From: Salinimicrobium profundisediminis
GTDB lineage: Bacteria > Bacteroidota > Bacteroidia > Flavobacteriales > Flavobacteriaceae
Direction: 5' to 3'
Assembly (NCBI RefSeq): GCF_026241755.1
Contig: NZ_JAPJDA010000009.1
Location: 83,495 to 147,494, forward strand
Length of the DNA stretch: 64,000 nt
A program made the translations under genes and the position numbers. Positions 35,972 to 45,169 of the stretch are shown here, one piece after another (within the stretch, counting starts at the first letter, position 1; every line of letters starts with the position of its first letter). The notes beneath the pieces were generated by a model. That model was given only the letters and a program-made list of their open reading frames with translations, had not been told where the DNA came from and did no database searches.

Positions 35972-36988
35972 TCAAGCTTCAAAATTAGAATCTACGTGTT
36001 CTTTTATCAATACCCTTAAATTCTCCACAGTCTCCCAATCATCATTCTCTCCCGAATTATACTGGAAACCTGGTTCAACCTTTTCAGCATTAAAGGTTTC
36101 AATGAATTCTTCAAGTTTCCATTTTCGTGTGGCTGGAAGAATGGTATAATATTTCCCTAAATCGTAAGTATAATAGGAATCTGAAGAGGTAATCATTTCT
36201 TCATGTATCTTCTCTCCGGGTCTAATCCCAACCACCGGCTTCTCACACTCCGGACCAATAGCTTCAGCAATATCAGTTATTCGATAAGATGGAATTTTTG
36301 GAACAAAAATCTCTCCTCCCCATGCATTTTCAAGCGCATGCATAACCATATCTACCCCTCCCTGTAGGGAAATATTAAACCTTGTCATTTTTGGATCGGT
36401 AATAGGAAGAATACCTTCCTTCCTTTTTTTAATGAAAAACGGAATAACGGAGCCATTCGAGCCCATTACATTTCCATAGCGCACTACAGAAAATTTGATT
36501 GGATTCCAACCTGTAATATTATTTGCTGCCACAAATAATTTATCGGATGCCAGTTTAGTGGCTCCATACAAATTTATGGGTGCAGCAGCTTTATCAGTAG
36601 AGAGGGCAACAACTCGTGTTACATCTGTTTCCAGGCATGCATTAATAACATTCTCTGCACCAAGAATATTAGTCTTTACACATTCCATTGGATTATACTC
36701 AGCAATAGGGACATGTTTCATTGCTGCTGCATGAATAACATAGTCTATTCCCTTCAAAGCTCTTTTTAATCTTTCAAAATCTCGAATATCGCCAATAAAA
36801 AAACGAATTTGAGGAAATTTCTCAGGAGGATATTGTTGAGCCATTTGAAATTGTTTCTGCTCATCTCTAGAAAAAATAACTAGTTTTTTTATATCCGGAT
36901 AATTCCTAATGATATGAGAAGTTAATGCCTTACCAAGTGAACCAGTACCTCCGGTAATTAACAATGTTTTATTTTTTAAATCCAGCAT
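35972..36988 (-). CDS. pseB: PseB: UDP-GlcNAc 4,6-dehydratase (inverting)
   Basis: The 338-residue soluble SDR has GGTGSLGK at 13-20, AAAMKHVPIAEYNP and the STDKAAAPINLYGATK active site. Lack of membrane segments and the specific start LITGGTGSLGK identify the PseB/FlaA1 type, which dehydrates UDP-GlcNAc with C5 inversion. It is the first gene of the pse series, 31 nt after the epimerase gene. Confidence 0.93.
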   Translation of the reverse strand: MLDLKNKTLLITGGTGSLGKALTSHIIRNYPDIKKLVIFSRDEQKQFQMAQQYPPEKFPQIRFFIGDIRDFERLKRALKGIDYVIHAAAMKHVPIAEYNPMECVKTNILGAENVINACLETDVTRVVALSTDKAAAPINLYGATKLASDKLFVAANNITGWNPIKFSVVRYGNVMGSNGSVIPFFIKKRKEGILPITDPKMTRFNISLQGGVDMVMHALENAWGGEIFVPKIPSYRITDIAEAIGPECEKPVVGIRPGEKIHEEMITSSDSYYTYDLGKYYTILPATRKWKLEEFIETFNAEKVEPGFQYNSGENDDWETVENLRVLIKEHVDSNFEA

Positions 36989-37019
36989 TTTTTGTCTTTT
37001 AAATATTGTATAAAATATG

Positions 37020-38048
37020 TTATTCTAGGTAATACGTTTTATACCAATTTACAAACTCTTCTACCCCTTTGGATATAGTCGTATCTGGTTTGTATTCAAA
37101 ATTCCTTTTTAAAGATTTTACATCTGCCCAGGTTCTTTCCACATCTCCAGGTTGCATAGGATACATTTCCTTCTGTGCAGACTTCCCCAGTTTCTTTTCT
37201 ATTTCTTCAATAAACTTTAATAGGTTTACGGGCTCACTATTTCCAATATTATATAGGGAATAACCGTGGCTGTTTTTTTTATTAACAATTTTGACAACCC
37301 CTGCAACAATATCATCAATGTATGTGAAATCTCTTTCCTGATCTCCATTGTTGAATACTTTAATAGGCCTGCCATTTATTATAGCATCGGTGAAAAGGAA
37401 CATCGCCATATCGGGTCGACCCCAGGGGCCGTAGACGGTAAAGAATCTTAATCCTGTAGTTGGAAAGCCATACAAGTGACTATAGGTATGAGCCATCAGC
37501 TCATTGCTTTTTTTTGTTGCAGCATATAAGCTGATAGGATGATCTACATTATCCTCAGTAGAAAACGGCACCTTTTTATTCTTTCCATATACACTTGAAC
37601 TACTGGCATAGATCAAATGCTTAACACCATGCTGCCTGCAACATTCCAGTATGTTTGCAAAACCTACAATATTACTATCGATATAAGCAGCGGGATTCTC
37701 TAAACTATAACGAACTCCCGCCTGTGCCGCAAGATTAACTACTTTGTAGAACTTCTCCTGAGAGAACAAGACAGGAAGATTAATACGATCCTCAAGGTTT
37801 AACTTGATAAACCCAAAGTTTTCAAATTTATCACTCCCGATCAAAATATTATAGTCTGATAACTCTTCAGCGGGTATTCCTAATTCTAAAAGCCGGTCCT
37901 TTTTGAGCTGAGGGTCATAGTAATCATTCAGATTATCTAATCCAACAACCTGATAACCTTCTTTAATTAGAATTCTCGATAAATGAAAACCTATAAAACC
38001 TGCAGAACCTGTAACAAGAACTTTTTGCCGCTTTTTATTCTCTGACAT
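37020..38048 (-). CDS. UDP-glucuronate 4-epimerase-like NAD-dependent epimerase
   Basis: The 342-residue extended SDR has VTGSAGFIGFHLSRIL, GLDNLNDYYDPQLKKDRL, YASSSSVYG, YAATKKSNE (catalytic Tyr/Lys) and YGPWGRPDMA. The NDYYD segment and GRPDMA block are typical of UDP-GlcA 4-epimerases (Cap1J/LspL type), which interconvert UDP-GlcA and UDP-GalA. The Ugd gene at 47133 would supply UDP-GlcA. Its own TATCTTTG promoter box lies at 38070-38077. Confidence 0.85.
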   Translation of the reverse strand: MSENKKRQKVLVTGSAGFIGFHLSRILIKEGYQVVGLDNLNDYYDPQLKKDRLLELGIPAEELSDYNILIGSDKFENFGFIKLNLEDRINLPVLFSQEKFYKVVNLAAQAGVRYSLENPAAYIDSNIVGFANILECCRQHGVKHLIYASSSSVYGKNKKVPFSTEDNVDHPISLYAATKKSNELMAHTYSHLYGFPTTGLRFFTVYGPWGRPDMAMFLFTDAIINGRPIKVFNNGDQERDFTYIDDIVAGVVKIVNKKNSHGYSLYNIGNSEPVNLLKFIEEIEKKLGKSAQKEMYPMQPGDVERTWADVKSLKRNFEYKPDTTISKGVEEFVNWYKTYYLE

Positions 38049-38069
38049 TATCTCTTAAAATTTTAATCG

Positions 38070-38077
38070 CAAAGATA
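38070..38077 (-). promoter_or_regulatory. Promoter -7 box upstream of epimerase-pse operon
   Basis: TATCTTTG on the minus strand is an exact consensus match, 21 nt before the epimerase ATG. It probably drives the epimerase and the whole pse operon that follows. Confidence 0.6.
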
Positions 38078-38171
38078 GAATAAACAACCGGAGCCTACTC
38101 TAATTAAATCTTAAAGAACTGTGAAAGTAAAGCTTTCTGCAACTCTATTTGACCAAACAGGAGAAGGATCT

Positions 38172-39239
38172 TTAGGAATTTATTATTTGGCACATTACAT
38201 CTAACTGGCTTAGAGTCATGTCATATGACAGAGGTAAACAAAGAATATTATTTGAACTTTTTTCTGATACTTCACATTTTGTAATTTCCACATATTTTAA
38301 GGTATTGAGGGCGGGATAAAAATACCTTCTGGGGAAAATATAATTGTCTTCTAATGCCTTCTTAACTTTAAATAACTGTTTTTCATTGTCTAAAAGAATG
38401 GGATAATAAGAATAATTCCAGGCCGTGCTTTTTCTCAAGGTCATTGTAGCGATAGAAGAAAAATTCAAACGCTCATTATATCCCTCAGTAATCTCTCTTC
38501 GGGCTTCCAGAAGTTTTGGCACATAAGGCAAAACGGCTAATCCCATGGCGGCCTGTAATTCACTCATTTTGGCATTTATTCCCAGGCCATAAAATTCAGT
38601 TGCTCCTTTATGACCGAAATTATGGCTGTAAAATAATTTCTTAAATAATTGTGGATCTTTACAAAACATAGCACCTCCTTCTCCTGTATGGAAGATTTTG
38701 GTTGCATGAAAACTACAGGTACTCACGTCTCCAAAGTTAAAAATGGACTGACCTTTATATTTTACCCCAAAACAATGTGCTGCGTCATAGATTACCTTAA
38801 GGCCGTGCTTCTTTGCTATTCTATCGATCTCCTCCACATTACAGGGATTCCCAAAAACGTGGGTCGCCAGGATAGCAGTTGTTCTTTCTGTGATTGCAGC
38901 TTCTATTTTTGTCTCATCAATAGTAAGATATTCAGGATGAATATCTACAAAAACGGGTTTGCAGTTTTCCCAGACAATCGCTGCAGTTGTGGCCACATAA
39001 CTAAAAGGGGTGGTAATTACCTCTCCGTTTCCTGCGAGCACTTTTAAGGCTATCTGTAAAGAAAGGGTACCATTAGCGGTAAGAATAAGGTCCGGGGATT
39101 CAAGATACTCTTTAAGTTTTGCCTGTAATTCATACCAGAGTTTTCCGCCGTTCGCGATCTGATTGGAATCCCAAATCTGCTCCAGGTATTTATGATATTC
39201 CTCCTGCGGGGGAAGAAAAGTTTTTGTAACGTTGATCAT
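38172..39239 (-). CDS. DegT/DnrJ sugar aminotransferase (VioA/FdtB-like)
   Basis: The 355-residue PLP enzyme has LTANGTLSLQIAL, YDAAHCFG and the Schiff-base lysine in CSFHATKIFHTGEGG (Lys181). The start NVTKTFLPP and HATKIFHTGEGG are those of VioA/FdtB-type enzymes that aminate dTDP-keto-6-deoxysugars. No dTDP-glucose genes (rmlA, rmlB) are in the window, so the donor pathway lies elsewhere or the substrate differs. It is 67 nt downstream of the second wzx. Confidence 0.82.
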   Translation of the reverse strand: MINVTKTFLPPQEEYHKYLEQIWDSNQIANGGKLWYELQAKLKEYLESPDLILTANGTLSLQIALKVLAGNGEVITTPFSYVATTAAIVWENCKPVFVDIHPEYLTIDETKIEAAITERTTAILATHVFGNPCNVEEIDRIAKKHGLKVIYDAAHCFGVKYKGQSIFNFGDVSTCSFHATKIFHTGEGGAMFCKDPQLFKKLFYSHNFGHKGATEFYGLGINAKMSELQAAMGLAVLPYVPKLLEARREITEGYNERLNFSSIATMTLRKSTAWNYSYYPILLDNEKQLFKVKKALEDNYIFPRRYFYPALNTLKYVEITKCEVSEKSSNNILCLPLSYDMTLSQLDVMCQIINS

Positions 39240-39306
39240 TCAATTTTTATTATCTCCTCCCAAAAAGTGAGGAATTTGATTATTTTCATTAATCGGAGAA
39301 AAATTA

Positions 39307-40752
39307 TTATTTCCCGAATCTCTCTTTAAGTAATTCTTTCAATTGTGCCAATTGTTCGAACCTACCAAGAACCGAAAATAAAAAATATACTCCCAGGCCA
39401 ATAACTCCTCCTGCCATTACCCGAATGAAATCTGAATAAGAAAAAAATAAAAGACTATCTCCCAGCCATACAATTAGGCCACTCAGCGTTGTTATAAGAT
39501 AAATAGGAAAAACATCAGACAGTTGCTCAATAAGAGGATAAGTGATAAACTTTTGAGTGTAATACGCATTGACAAAATATGCTATCATTGAGAAAACGAC
39601 CTGCCCCCATAACAGACCATAGATCCCGAATGGAATAATTAATAGAATTGAACCCACGATTAAAACTTTTTTAATGATCTCCAGCTTCAGGAATAGATCA
39701 CTTCTACCATAAATATTCAGCAGGCTTAAGTTATAGCTGTGCAATGGCAACAGTAAGCCACCCAAACATAATATTTGAAAATAAGGTACTGCCGGCAACC
39801 ACTTTTCGGTAAAGAAAAAAACAAATAATGGCTCTGCTATTGCAGCACCGATCAAAAGCACTGGACTCACCACAAAGACCACCATCTTTAAAAGTCTTCT
39901 AAAGACATTTTTCAGACGCTCCGGGTCATGTTTGATCCCTACAAACATGGGAAAGCTTACTTTGTTAAGAGCTCTCTCAATATTGCTTAGGGGTAGTTGT
40001 TTAGTACTTTCTGCACGACTATAAAAACCCAACAAGGCCGGTGAAAAATATTTTCCTATTACTACTAAATATAGATTATTAAAAATTCTATTGAGTAAAT
40101 TAGCCAGTCCAAGCTTATAACCATAATTCCAGTGTTTTAAAAAAAGAATTTTATCAAAACTACGGGAAGGGTACCAGTCAGAATATTTCCAGATAAGCAC
40201 AAAATTAAGTATGGAATTCAACAGACTGCTATAGACAAGGCTCCAAACTCCGTAGCCTTGAATAGCCAGGACAATTCCCAAAACACCACTTATTACTGCT
40301 GCAGGAATAGCAGTAAGGGTTTGAACCCTAAAATTCATGTTTCTTGTGAATAAGGCTATATGAACGGAAGTAGCGGCAGAGAAAATAAAGGTTAAACAAT
40401 ACACCCTGATAATTTTGGTGAGTATTTCCTGGTCATAAAATTGTGCGATAAACGGAGCTGCGATAAATATACTAAGGTAAATTATAGCGCCTGCAACCAC
40501 ATTGAAAATGAAAACAGTAGAAAAATCTTTGTCCCCCGCTTCGGTATCACGAATGATGGAGAGACTCAACCCACTATCCATAAGACCATTTCCCACAGCA
40601 ACAAAGACAGCGATCATGGCAATTAAACCAAATTCTTCAGGAAGTAAGAGTCGGGCCAGAATTAGTGAGACAACAAACCCAATGATCTGGTTTCCGAATT
40701 GCTGCGTAAAAGTCCATACCAGTCCCGAAGTAACGACCTTTTTTAATGCCAT
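39307..40752 (-). CDS. WzxC-like lipopolysaccharide/EPS flippase
   Basis: This 481-residue MOP-superfamily protein has 12-14 predicted TM segments, with the start VTSGLVWTFTQQFGNQIIGF and LARLLLPEEFGLIAMIAVF typical of WzxC/RfbX exporters. It is distinct from the wzx at 26571. It is divergent from the fucosyltransferase pair on the plus strand. A flippase for the same or a second lipid-linked glycan is the likely role. Confidence 0.87.
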   Translation of the reverse strand: MALKKVVTSGLVWTFTQQFGNQIIGFVVSLILARLLLPEEFGLIAMIAVFVAVGNGLMDSGLSLSIIRDTEAGDKDFSTVFIFNVVAGAIIYLSIFIAAPFIAQFYDQEILTKIIRVYCLTFIFSAATSVHIALFTRNMNFRVQTLTAIPAAVISGVLGIVLAIQGYGVWSLVYSSLLNSILNFVLIWKYSDWYPSRSFDKILFLKHWNYGYKLGLANLLNRIFNNLYLVVIGKYFSPALLGFYSRAESTKQLPLSNIERALNKVSFPMFVGIKHDPERLKNVFRRLLKMVVFVVSPVLLIGAAIAEPLFVFFFTEKWLPAVPYFQILCLGGLLLPLHSYNLSLLNIYGRSDLFLKLEIIKKVLIVGSILLIIPFGIYGLLWGQVVFSMIAYFVNAYYTQKFITYPLIEQLSDVFPIYLITTLSGLIVWLGDSLLFFSYSDFIRVMAGGVIGLGVYFLFSVLGRFEQLAQLKELLKERFGK

Positions 40753-40879
40753 TGAATTAGTTGGTTGTCTTTAGAAGATAAAGCGAAAGTAAAACTTATT
40801 CCCTGAAAAAAGACAAAAGTGGGTTTTAAAAGGAAAATATATCATATTAATCCTAATTTTGGGGTACAACCTACTACAA

Positions 40880-41824
40880 TTGAAAAACTTAAATAACATT
40901 GAAAAATTACGCAGGTATAAGGAGTTGAACAATTCATTTGAAGAGAAACTCACCTTCCATTTTGGAGCCAATGCCGGATTCTTTTCTGAATTTAATAATA
41001 TGGTTTTTGCCATTCTTTACTGTTTACAGAACAAGATTGAGTTCAGGTTATATTCGAAGAGGGGTAATTTGGCTTATAAAAAAGGCTGGCAGGATTTCTT
41101 CTCACCTTTTTGTGAGGAAACTGAATTTTATCTGCACAGCAGGTACAACAGAAGAGCCTACCAGATGGAAAGAGCCAAGGCCTTTCCTCCTGCTCTATTA
41201 AAAATCATTTCAGGCGACCGCTATTTAACCCAGGATATCTGGGATAAATTTCGCAGTAGGAAGTTCGAATTGGAAACTTTTAATATCCCGGAATTGGAAA
41301 TAATTAACGAAACCCTTCTGCGTGCAGCCCAGTCTGTTATTCAGATGATTTGGCATTATAGGGAACCTGCTAAAACTTATGTTGAAGAATTCAAAACTTC
41401 AATTTCTTTACCTGAAAGCTATTTAAGTATGCATGTTAGGGCCGGAGACAAAACAAAGGAAAGTAAAATCTTTAATACTGAATTTTACATGGGAGAGGCA
41501 GAAAAATTAGGAATTTCTAAAAATGTTTTCGTTTTAACCGATGATTACCGTCTCATCGTGGAACTTGAAGAAAAGTATCCTGACTGGAATTTTACAACTT
41601 TATGTCATCCCTCAGAAGAAGGATATGTACACAACGAATTTCTTAAACTCGGCAAAAAGGAAAAGTATTTTCGACTATTGAAGCTATTAGCGAGTATTGA
41701 TATATGTGCTGCTTCTGAACACTTTATTGGCACCTTTAGTTCTGGTCCCGGTAATTACCTGGGCATGCGAATGGGAGAGGAGAAATGTACAGGTATTGAT
41801 TACAAAAGCTGGTTACTATGGTAG
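40880..41824 (+). CDS. GT23/NodZ-like alpha-1,6-fucosyltransferase-type enzyme
   Basis: The ~314-residue protein has LSMHVRAGDKTKE (the HxRxGDK donor motif), FVLTDDYRLI and a C-terminal TFSSGPGNYLG, as in NodZ/FUT8-type GT23 enzymes that use GDP-fucose. No ATG lies at the 5' end. TTG at 40880 is preferred over TTG at 40859 because TAATTTTG at 40854-40861 could be its promoter box. The gene overlaps the next by 7 nt. The fucose specificity is inferred from the family, and the match is partial. Confidence 0.65.
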   Translation: MKNLNNIEKLRRYKELNNSFEEKLTFHFGANAGFFSEFNNMVFAILYCLQNKIEFRLYSKRGNLAYKKGWQDFFSPFCEETEFYLHSRYNRRAYQMERAKAFPPALLKIISGDRYLTQDIWDKFRSRKFELETFNIPELEIINETLLRAAQSVIQMIWHYREPAKTYVEEFKTSISLPESYLSMHVRAGDKTKESKIFNTEFYMGEAEKLGISKNVFVLTDDYRLIVELEEKYPDWNFTTLCHPSEEGYVHNEFLKLGKKEKYFRLLKLLASIDICAASEHFIGTFSSGPGNYLGMRMGEEKCTGIDYKSWLLW

Positions 41825-42840
41825 TAAATAAAAGAAACGTAGAGGTAAACTCATTGTCAAAAAAAGTGTGGTTTACGGATTTCTATCAAGGTTTTGATCC
41901 ATCTAATAATTATTTGCACGATCTTTTAAGCCGTCATTACGAGATCATTCTTGATCCTGAAACACCTGACTACCTCATTTATTCCTGCTATGGACGGGAG
42001 TTTTTGAACTATAAAGATCCGGTGAAGATCTTTTATACGGGAGAGAATTTAATCCCGGATTTTAACCTTTGTGACTACGCAATTGGATTTAGCCACTTGG
42101 AATTTGGAGAGCGTTATTTAAGATATCCAAATTTTGCTCTAATTCCCGACCAGTTTAAAGAGCTCCTGAAGCCCAGGTCCTTTACAACAGAAGACGTTGA
42201 AAAAAAAGAATTTTTCTGCAACTTTATTTATTCCAATTCACAGGCAGACCCTGTGAGAGATGAATTTTTTCATCTATTAAACAGCTACCGGAAAGTTCTT
42301 TCTCCGGGCAGGCATCTCAATAATGCTTCCATGGATATTGGGGGAAGGTTTACCGAGGACTGGATGTATTCAAAACTGGAATTTCAATCCAAATGTAAAT
42401 TTTCCATAGCTTTTGAGAACTCCTCTTCTCCCGGCTATACTACAGAAAAACTGATGCACGCTTATATCACTAATACAATTCCCATTTACTGGGGAAATCC
42501 TGAAGTAGTCAAAGATTTTAATCCTAAATCTCTTATTAACTGCCATGAATACGGCAACCTTGAAGAAGTTGTGGAAAAGGTGAAGGAAATAGATGAAAAC
42601 AACCAGCTTGCCTCCGAAATATTAAATGAACCTCCATTCCGGGAAAATATTATTCCAACTAATTTAAGAGAGGAAACCCTGGAAAAATTCCTATACTCTA
42701 TTTTTGACAGGGACCCAAAAATGGCATTTTTGAGACCCCGCTTTGGAACAACCCGAAACTACGAACAGGAATTGGTCAAAAAATTTCATCCGGAGAAACC
42801 GGGAAGACTTTATTTATTAAGAAGATTCTTGAAACTCTAA
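41818..42840 (+). CDS. GT10 family alpha-1,3/4-fucosyltransferase-like protein
   Basis: The 340-residue protein has the GT10 signature: FENSSSPGYTTEKLMHAYI, then IPIYWGNPEV (about 198-230), and an upstream FYTGENLIPDFNLCDYAIG region. GT10 enzymes transfer fucose from GDP-fucose to GlcNAc or Glc residues. It overlaps the GT23-like gene (ATGGTAG). No gmd or fcl gene for GDP-fucose occurs in the window. The C-terminal ~60 residues are basic. Confidence 0.88.
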   Translation: MVVNKRNVEVNSLSKKVWFTDFYQGFDPSNNYLHDLLSRHYEIILDPETPDYLIYSCYGREFLNYKDPVKIFYTGENLIPDFNLCDYAIGFSHLEFGERYLRYPNFALIPDQFKELLKPRSFTTEDVEKKEFFCNFIYSNSQADPVRDEFFHLLNSYRKVLSPGRHLNNASMDIGGRFTEDWMYSKLEFQSKCKFSIAFENSSSPGYTTEKLMHAYITNTIPIYWGNPEVVKDFNPKSLINCHEYGNLEEVVEKVKEIDENNQLASEILNEPPFRENIIPTNLREETLEKFLYSIFDRDPKMAFLRPRFGTTRNYEQELVKKFHPEKPGRLYLLRRFLKL

Positions 42841-42884
42841 GAGAGATAAAAGGGAATTTATATGATTCCAAAGATTTCATCTAT

Positions 42885-44141
42885 TTAGATAATCATCCCA
42901 GCCGCTACCGTTTCATTAGTTGATTCGTCGATCAATATAATGCTACCGGTATTTCTGTTTTCTCTATAAGAATCTGACATAATTGGCCGGGTACACCTTA
43001 ATTTGACCCTCGCTATATCATTTCGAGATAGATTTTTATCATCAGCTATTCTATCGTATGTATTGATGTCCACCTTGTAAACAACCTCCTTAATCATCGC
43101 CCTTTGCTCATTGCTGGTATGCATAAGGGTATATTTTGCACGAGGTCTGGCTGCTTCATCATGAAGCCAGCATAGCATAATATCAAATTCCTGAGTCAGT
43201 TCTGGCTGATTATTTACCCTAACTATCATATCCCCCCTGCTCACATCAATATCATCTTCAAGAGTCATTGCAACCGACATGGGTGCAAAAGCCTCCTGTA
43301 CTTCATCCTCACCCGTATTGATAGATTTTATTTTGGAAGTAAAACCCGAAGGCAAAACTGCCACTTCATCTCCCACACGATATATTCCACTTGCAACTCG
43401 CCCGGCATAACCCCTATAATCCCGATACTTCTCATTCTGAGGCCTCAAAACTGTCTGCACAGCAAAACGTGCATCAATTTTATTGACATCACTACTAATA
43501 TGTAGGGTTTCCAAGATGTTAAGCAGCGTTCCTCCCTGATACCAAGGCATATTCTTTGACTGATTCACAACGTTATCTCCTTCCAGGGCACTAATAGGAA
43601 TGAACCGAACATCCTTCATGAGTAGCTTAGATGAAAACTCTTCAAATTGAGAAATTATTTCATTAAACCTTTGCTCATTATAGTCTACAAGATCCATTTT
43701 ATTCACACATACAATAAGGTGAGGGATATTAAGCAAAGAAGCAATAAAAGAATGTCTTTTTGTCTGTTCAATAACCCCATGGCGAGCATCAATTAATACC
43801 ACAGCTGCGTTTGCTGTAGATGCTCCTGTAACCATGTTACGGGTATATTGAATGTGCCCTGGCGTGTCTGCGATAATAAATTTTCTCTTAGGAGTTGTAA
43901 AATACCGGTAGGCAACATCTATAGTAATGCCCTGCTCCCTTTCATCTCTTAACCCATCGGTAAACAGCGCGAGATCTACTCCCTTATGCCCTTTTTTTGC
44001 ACTTGTAGCACTCACCGATTCAAGTTGGTCTTCAAAGATTGATTTTGAGTCGTATAAAAGACGACCTATTAAAGTGGATTTACCATCGTCTACAGAGCCG
44101 GCGGTTGTAAAGCGTAGTAACTGATTATTATTTATTTGCAT
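42885..44141 (-). CDS. cysN: Sulfate adenylyltransferase subunit 1 (GTPase)
   Basis: The 418-residue EF-Tu-like GTPase has GSVDDGKSTLIGRLLYD (P-loop), DTPGHIQYTRNMVTG and NKMDLVD, followed by two beta-barrel domains. With CysD it makes APS from ATP and sulfate, powered by GTP. It is the last gene of the sulfate-activation set, separated from cysD by a 122-bp gap with repeat sequence. Length is normal for the Bacteroidota form without a CysC fusion. Confidence 0.95.
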   Translation of the reverse strand: MQINNNQLLRFTTAGSVDDGKSTLIGRLLYDSKSIFEDQLESVSATSAKKGHKGVDLALFTDGLRDEREQGITIDVAYRYFTTPKRKFIIADTPGHIQYTRNMVTGASTANAAVVLIDARHGVIEQTKRHSFIASLLNIPHLIVCVNKMDLVDYNEQRFNEIISQFEEFSSKLLMKDVRFIPISALEGDNVVNQSKNMPWYQGGTLLNILETLHISSDVNKIDARFAVQTVLRPQNEKYRDYRGYAGRVASGIYRVGDEVAVLPSGFTSKIKSINTGEDEVQEAFAPMSVAMTLEDDIDVSRGDMIVRVNNQPELTQEFDIMLCWLHDEAARPRAKYTLMHTSNEQRAMIKEVVYKVDINTYDRIADDKNLSRNDIARVKLRCTRPIMSDSYRENRNTGSIILIDESTNETVAAGMII

Positions 44142-44263
44142 TATTTAATATTTTCCCAATTTTTCCGTTTTACCCTAACCCTAAAGAGAACCGGAAAAGC
44201 ATAATTGAATAATTGTAAAATTAATTCCCTCCCTTTAGGGCAGGGGATAAAGGAATTAATTTT
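44142..44263. repeat. ACCCTAAAG-type repeat between cysD and cysN
   Basis: CCGTTTTACCCTAACCCTAAAG at about 44165-44186 resembles the element at 11693-11713. A second, inverted copy CCTTTATCCCCTGCCCTAAAGG (minus strand, about 44231-44252) makes CCCTAAAG/CTTTAGGG arms that could fold. No gene is present. Similar sequence occurs near 62670. Confidence 0.45.
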
Positions 44264-45169
44264 TTAAAAATATCCCTGTTTTTTTCTGTCTTCCATCGCC
44301 GTTTCACTCCGTTTATCATCACTCCTATCTCCTCTTTCGGTCTTACGCATTGCTGAAACTTCCTGAACAATCTTTTCCAACGTATCGGCTTCAGATTCTA
44401 TTCCTCCAGTAATGGTAATATCTCCAAGTGTTCTAAAGCGGATTTTTTTAATTTCCGATTTTTCATCTTGTCCCAACTTCAAAAATTCAGAAACGGGGAT
44501 CCAGGAATTATTCCTCCATACTACTTCCCGCTCATGTGCAATATAAAGCGACGGGATTTCAATATTTTCTCTTTTTATGTAATTCCACACATCCATTTCG
44601 GTCCAGTTACTAATGGGAAAAGCTCTAAAGTGTTCTCCTTCAAAATGTTTTCCATTTAAAAGATTCCATAGTTCCGGACGCTGGTTCTTTGGATCCCACT
44701 CTCCAAAATCATTGCGGTGAGAGAAGAATCGCTCCTTTGCCCTCGCTTTTTCTTCATCCCTTCTACCTCCCCCTATAGCACAATCAACTTTATGCTCTTC
44801 AATAGCGTCTAATAAAGTAGTAATTTGAAGTGCATTTCTGGTAGCATTTTTACCTTTTTCTTCTGCAACTCTTCCTTTATTTATAGACTCCTGAACCGAG
44901 CCCACAAGCAATTTTACTCCTAGTTTTTTTACAAGTTCATCTCTGAATTGAATAGTTTCAGGAAAGTTATGCCCTGTATCTACATGAAGTAAAGCAAAAG
45001 GAATCTTAGCGGGAAAAAAAGCCTTTTTCGCCAAATGAGTAACAAGAATAGAATCCTTACCACCGGAAAACAAAATCACCGGATTTTCAAATTGAGCCCA
45101 AACCTCTCTTAGAATAAAGATCGCTTCAGATTCTAACTCATCAAGATAGTTCAAATAATATTTACTCAT
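44264..45169 (-). CDS. cysD: Sulfate adenylyltransferase subunit 2
   Basis: The 301-residue ATP-pyrophosphatase-type protein has VILFSGGKDSILVTHLA (PP-loop), LHVDTGHNFPET, and GGRRDEEKARAKER. With CysN it activates sulfate. The ATG at 45169 overlaps the cysC stop (ATGAGTAA); a TTG one codon earlier is less likely. Its place between cysC and cysN confirms the role. Confidence 0.95.
   Translation of the reverse strand: MSKYYLNYLDELESEAIFILREVWAQFENPVILFSGGKDSILVTHLAKKAFFPAKIPFALLHVDTGHNFPETIQFRDELVKKLGVKLLVGSVQESINKGRVAEEKGKNATRNALQITTLLDAIEEHKVDCAIGGGRRDEEKARAKERFFSHRNDFGEWDPKNQRPELWNLLNGKHFEGEHFRAFPISNWTEMDVWNYIKRENIEIPSLYIAHEREVVWRNNSWIPVSEFLKLGQDEKSEIKKIRFRTLGDITITGGIESEADTLEKIVQEVSAMRKTERGDRSDDKRSETAMEDRKKQGYF

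Noticed and set aside
38121..38204. 28-codon frame VKVKLSATLFDQTGEG on the plus strand
   Set aside because: It looks protein-like, but it is short, overlaps the aminotransferase end and matches no family I recognise.
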